Of a DNA stretch of 64,000 bases, positions 61,368-64,000 are shown in pieces. Each line of letters opens with the position of its first letter. Within the stretch, counting starts at the first letter, position 1. The stretch spans positions 51,594-115,593 of the forward strand of contig NZ_JASNNW010000022.1 of assembly GCF_030165005.1 (NCBI RefSeq), read 5' to 3'. Under the pieces are notes generated by a model that worked only from the letters and a program-made list of their open reading frames with translations, was not told the origin of the DNA and ran no database searches. A program made the position numbers and the translations under genes. The DNA is from Blastococcus capsensis (lineage in GTDB: Bacteria; Actinomycetota; Actinomycetes; Mycobacteriales; Geodermatophilaceae).

Positions 61368-62501
61368 GTGGTCAGCATCGCCCGCCGGCCCAACGGGCAG
61401 TGGCGGCCCCGCTACCGCGACGCGGCGGGCAAGGAGCACGCGCGGCACTTCGACAAAAAGGCCGACGCGCAGGCGTGGCTGGACTCGGTCACCACCTCGG
61501 TGCTCACCGGCGCCTACGTCGACCCCAAGCGGACCCGGGTCACCGTCGCCGAGTGGGCCGGCCAGTGGCTGGACAGCAAGGTCGACCTCAAGCCGACGAC
61601 CCACCGCTGCTACGAGGTCTCGCTGCGGGTGCACATCCTGCCGACCTGGGGCCCGGTGCGGCTCGGCGACATCACCCACCAGGGGGTCGCCGCCTGGGTG
61701 GCCCAGCTCTCGCGCTCGGGCAAGAGCGCCTCGACCGTGCGCCATGCCCACCGGGTGCTGTCGCTGATCCTGGGCCTGGCGGTGCGCGACGGCCGGCTGG
61801 CCCGCAACCCGGCGGTCGGCGTGCCGCTGCCGCGCAGGGTGCGCGGCGAGCAAATCTTCCTCACCTACGCGCAGGTCGACGACCTGGCCGCGGCCGCTGG
61901 CCGGGACCGGCTGGCCATCCTGTTCCTGGCCTACACCGGCGTGCGCTACGGCGAGATGGCGGCCCTGCGGGTGCGCAACCTCAACCTGCTGCGCCGACGA
62001 GCGCTGATCGCCGAGGCGGTCGCCGACGTCAACGGCCGCGCGGTCTTCGGCACGCCGAAGACCCATCAGCGCCGGCAGGTGCCCATTCCGCGGTTCCTGG
62101 CCGAGGAGCTCGCCGTCCACGTCGCGGACAAGCTGCCCGGCGACTTCGTCTTCGCCGCGGAGAAGGGTGGCGTGCTGCACCTGCGCAACTTCCGCCGGAT
62201 GAGCTTCGACCCCGCCGTCCGCGCCGCCGGCCTGGACGGGCTCACGCCGCACGCGCTGCGGCACACGGCTGCCTCGCTGGCCATCGCCAGCGGCGCGAAC
62301 GTCAAGGTGGTGCAGACCATGCTCGGCCACCAGTCGGCGACGATGACCCTGGACCTGTACGGCCATCTGCTGAACGACCAGCTCGACGAGGTCGCCGACG
62401 CGATGGACGCGGCGCGCGCCGCCGAGGCGTCGGCGCGTCGCCCGGCAGCGACCGTGGCGGCGCTGCCCACCGGTCGCTCGGCCGGCGGCCCGGTGGGATG
62501 A
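61368..62501 (+). CDS. Tyrosine-type site-specific integrase
   Basis: 377 residues from GTG 61368. N-terminal arm-binding region (SIARRPNGQWRPRYRDAAGKEHARHFDKKADAQAWLD), SAM-like core-binding domain (60-150) and catalytic domain with R193 (TGVRYGE), K231 (TPKTHQRR), H295/R298 (HALRHTAAS), H321 (GHQSATMT) and Y331 (DLYGH). All six positions are intact, so it should be active. Next to the tRNA-Lys fragment, it marks an integrated element. Confidence 0.93.
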   Translation: MVSIARRPNGQWRPRYRDAAGKEHARHFDKKADAQAWLDSVTTSVLTGAYVDPKRTRVTVAEWAGQWLDSKVDLKPTTHRCYEVSLRVHILPTWGPVRLGDITHQGVAAWVAQLSRSGKSASTVRHAHRVLSLILGLAVRDGRLARNPAVGVPLPRRVRGEQIFLTYAQVDDLAAAAGRDRLAILFLAYTGVRYGEMAALRVRNLNLLRRRALIAEAVADVNGRAVFGTPKTHQRRQVPIPRFLAEELAVHVADKLPGDFVFAAEKGGVLHLRNFRRMSFDPAVRAAGLDGLTPHALRHTAASLAIASGANVKVVQTMLGHQSATMTLDLYGHLLNDQLDEVADAMDAARAAEASARRPAATVAALPTGRSAGGPVG

Positions 62502-62971
62502 CCCGGCCAGCGGGCGGTCGTGTGGAGCCGTGGCTGGGCCGCTTCCCACCCCCGGGCAGGATGCCGGCCGTCTTGGTCGCCGGAAGGGCGCTGGCGCGTC
62601 GCTGCGCGATGGGCCTGCGGCCCACCCTTCCCCCGACCTGCGCCGGCCGGCGGGAGGCGGGTTGTGGGATGCGGCCAGGAGTGTGGGACGCCACCGGGGT
62701 CCGAAAGGAAGGTCGGCCCCGGGCCCTGCTCGAACCGGTCGGGACACACCGCGGAGCGGGACGCCGACTGCGCCGTCCAGGAGATCTGTGGACGACGACG
62801 AGCCGTCCCCAGCTGTGGGGACGAAGCGGTCCGGCGACACCGCGACCGCCCACTGTCACCGCCATGACACGTGCACCGCGCCACGACCGGCTCCGCGCTG
62901 CCGCCCCGGCGAGGCGGCAGACCGGCCGGTCCGGAATGCGGTGGTGTCCGCCCGACCCGAGAGGACACTCG
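62502..62971. other. Non-coding stretch of the integrated element
   Basis: About 470 bp without a credible gene. It contains a 7-bp stem GTCCCCA/TGGGGAC at 62805-62822 in a CTGTGGACG... AGCTGTGGGG context. GAGAGGACACTCG precedes the next start codon. Long Arg/Pro-rich frames here are shadows. Confidence 0.4.
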
Positions 62972-63406
62972 ATGAACGACGCAACCAGCAGCGTGCGCGA
63001 CGGGACCACCCGCGGCCCGCGGATGACACCGGCCCAGGCTCGGGAACTGGCCGCCGCGGCCGGCGACCTGTACCACCGGCTCCGCGAAGCTGATCTGGCA
63101 CGCGACGCCGACCCCGACCCGGCTCGGCGGCGTGCCGGCTGGCGGCTGGACGTCGCCGTCGGAGGTCTGCACAGCGCCGCCGAGGAGCTGCTGGACACCG
63201 CCGACGAGCTCATCCGCCTGGCCGCCCGGCGGACCGACGCCTGTCCGGTGCCGTGGGGCGCCTGCCCTGAGCACGGCGCGACGCTGCGGTCCACCGCGGG
63301 GCGCTGCTGGTGTAGCGCCCCCGGCTGCCTCCGCCGGTGGTTCCACGACCGACTCGGCGAGCCGTGCGCCGAGCCGATTACCGGCTCTTCACGATCGAGG
63401 GTGTAG
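62972..63406 (+). pseudogene. Small Cys-rich protein with C-terminus replaced by an insertion sequence
   Basis: ATG 62972 with GAGAGGAC upstream. 144 residues: a helical N-terminal half (MTPAQARELAAAAGDLYHRLREADLARD) and a cysteine-rich zinc-ribbon-like module (ACPEHGATLRSTAGRCWCSAPGC then RRWFHDRLGEPC). From about 63383 the DNA is the end of the downstream insertion sequence, so the last eight residues (GSSRSRV region) come from the element and the native C-terminus is lost. Function unknown. Confidence 0.65.
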
Positions 63407-64000
63407 TCGCGGCCTGAACCCGCCGGTCTCGAGCAGGCTTCGGGCGATGTAGTTGGTGAGGTTGCGGAAGCCGAGAGCGGAGCCTCGGAGGTGCTCGAGT
63501 CGTCCGTTGATCGCCTCGGTCGGTCCGTTGGAGGTACCGGGCCGGTCGAAGTAGGCCAGCACGTCGGCAGCGCGCTTGGTCAGCGTGCGCCCCAGCGTGA
63601 TGAGTTCGGTCAGCGCGGCCGGGATGCCGCGGCCGAGCGCATCGATCAGGTTGCTCATCAGCCGTCGGCCCTTCGCCCGGTCGGGCTCGCGGTAGGCGCC
63701 GATCATCCGCTGATAGATGCCCCAGGTGGCCTCGACCTGCACGTGCTCGTCGGCGGCGAACAGCGCGGTCAGCCGCTGGCGCTGCTTGTCGGTGAGCAGG
63801 TCGGAGCCGGTGTGCAGAGTTCGCCGAGCGCGGTAGAGGGGGTCATCCTTGCGGCCGCGGTGCCCGTGCAGGTCCTGCTGCACCCGGCGCCGGCAGCGGT
63901 CCAGGGCATCGCCGGCCAGGCGGACCACGTGGAAGGGGTCCATGACCGCGACCGCCTCGGGCAGTTCCTCGGCCGTGGCGGTCTTGAAGCCGGTGAACCC
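63383..64000 (-). mobile_element. ISL3-family insertion sequence, 3' part (runs off the window)
   Basis: The end is placed at G63383 because GGCTCTTCACGATCGAGGG looks like an ISL3-family terminal inverted repeat (GGCTCTT...) and the transposase stop codon lies within it. ISL3 elements give 8-bp target duplications; CGATTACC (63375-63382) would be one copy. The other end is outside the window. Confidence 0.7.
63389..64000 (-). CDS. ISL3-family transposase, C-terminal part (partial)
   Basis: The frame is open to the window edge (GFTGFKTATAEELPEAVAVM), then has the ISL3 catalytic aspartate region VMDPFHVVRLAGDALDRCRRRVQ, the KDDPLYRARRTL spacer and the terminal SNGPTEAINGRLEHLRGSALGFRNLTNYIARSLLE with the catalytic glutamate (TEAINGRLEHLRG). 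At least 203 residues; the N-terminal zinc finger and first aspartate are beyond the window. No frameshift in the visible part. Confidence 0.9.
   Translation of the reverse strand, partial: GFTGFKTATAEELPEAVAVMDPFHVVRLAGDALDRCRRRVQQDLHGHRGRKDDPLYRARRTLHTGSDLLTDKQRQRLTALFAADEHVQVEATWGIYQRMIGAYREPDRAKGRRLMSNLIDALGRGIPAALTELITLGRTLTKRAADVLAYFDRPGTSNGPTEAINGRLEHLRGSALGFRNLTNYIARSLLETGGFRPRLHPRS

Noticed and set aside
61100..63389. 11-bp inverted match (AAGAGCCGGTA at 61100-61110 and TACCGGCTCTT at 63379-63389) as possible element ends
   Set aside because: The left copy straddles the edge of the tRNA-Lys core and the right copy is the ISL3 terminal repeat plus flanking bases. Neither position fits a shared transposon end, so coincidence is more likely.

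Overview
The window comes from a high-GC actinobacterium. GTG starts and TGA stops are frequent, genes are packed with ATGA/GTGA/TGATG overlaps, and the left third follows the order of the Mycobacterium tuberculosis Rv1330c-Rv1341 block (pncB, clpS, DUF2017, mec, cysO, cysM, murI, Rv1339, rph, rdgB). Base composition, the PucR/put arrangement and the style of the small proteins suggest Geodermatophilaceae (Blastococcus, Geodermatophilus or Modestobacter). That family assignment is an inference.

Region 1 (1-18.5 kb) is mostly core genome. It holds NAD salvage (pncB-pncA), ClpS and DUF2017, the CysO-dependent cysteine pathway (mec-cysO-cysM), glutamate racemase, a CpdA-type metallo-hydrolase, a stand-alone LigD-type polymerase domain, a peroxiredoxin, a YjbQ protein, rph-rdgB, tRNA-Leu(UAG), a TetR regulator, an EAL protein, a histidine phosphatase, an aldo/keto reductase and an acyl-CoA dehydrogenase-thioesterase pair. 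Four copies of a terminator-like palindromic repeat lie directly behind genes here.

Region 2 (18.9-34.7 kb) is a catabolic island that reads as hydroxyproline utilisation. A GntR regulator, a proline-racemase-family enzyme and a complete branched-chain-type ABC importer run leftward. Rightward run a DapA-family deaminase, a 4-hydroxyproline epimerase, an aldehyde dehydrogenase, a two-subunit aconitase X, an ornithine-cyclodeaminase-family reductase and a three-subunit flavin/iron-sulfur D-amino-acid dehydrogenase. Together they predict two routes: trans-4-hydroxy-L-proline to 2-oxoglutarate, and 3-hydroxyproline to L-proline. The L-proline can then enter the put operon at 43.4-46.0 kb (proline dehydrogenase plus P5C dehydrogenase, divergent from a PucR regulator).

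Region 3 (34.7-60.9 kb) holds transporters, oxidoreductases, idi, an SDR enzyme, heme oxygenase, DUF488, a cupin, an ATP-grasp protein, a second complete liv-type ABC operon, and very small membrane proteins. It also holds several decaying genes: an AAA ATPase remnant (18.5 kb, at the edge of region 2), a PP2C-tail fragment, a LuxR regulator split by a 10-bp tandem duplication, and ABC-2 transporter remnants.

Region 4 (61.06-64 kb) is the left end of an integrated element. The 3' part of a tRNA-Lys gene serves as attachment site, followed by a tyrosine integrase, a small Cys-rich protein whose C-terminus has been replaced by an insertion sequence, and the 3' part of an ISL3-family transposase that runs off the window.
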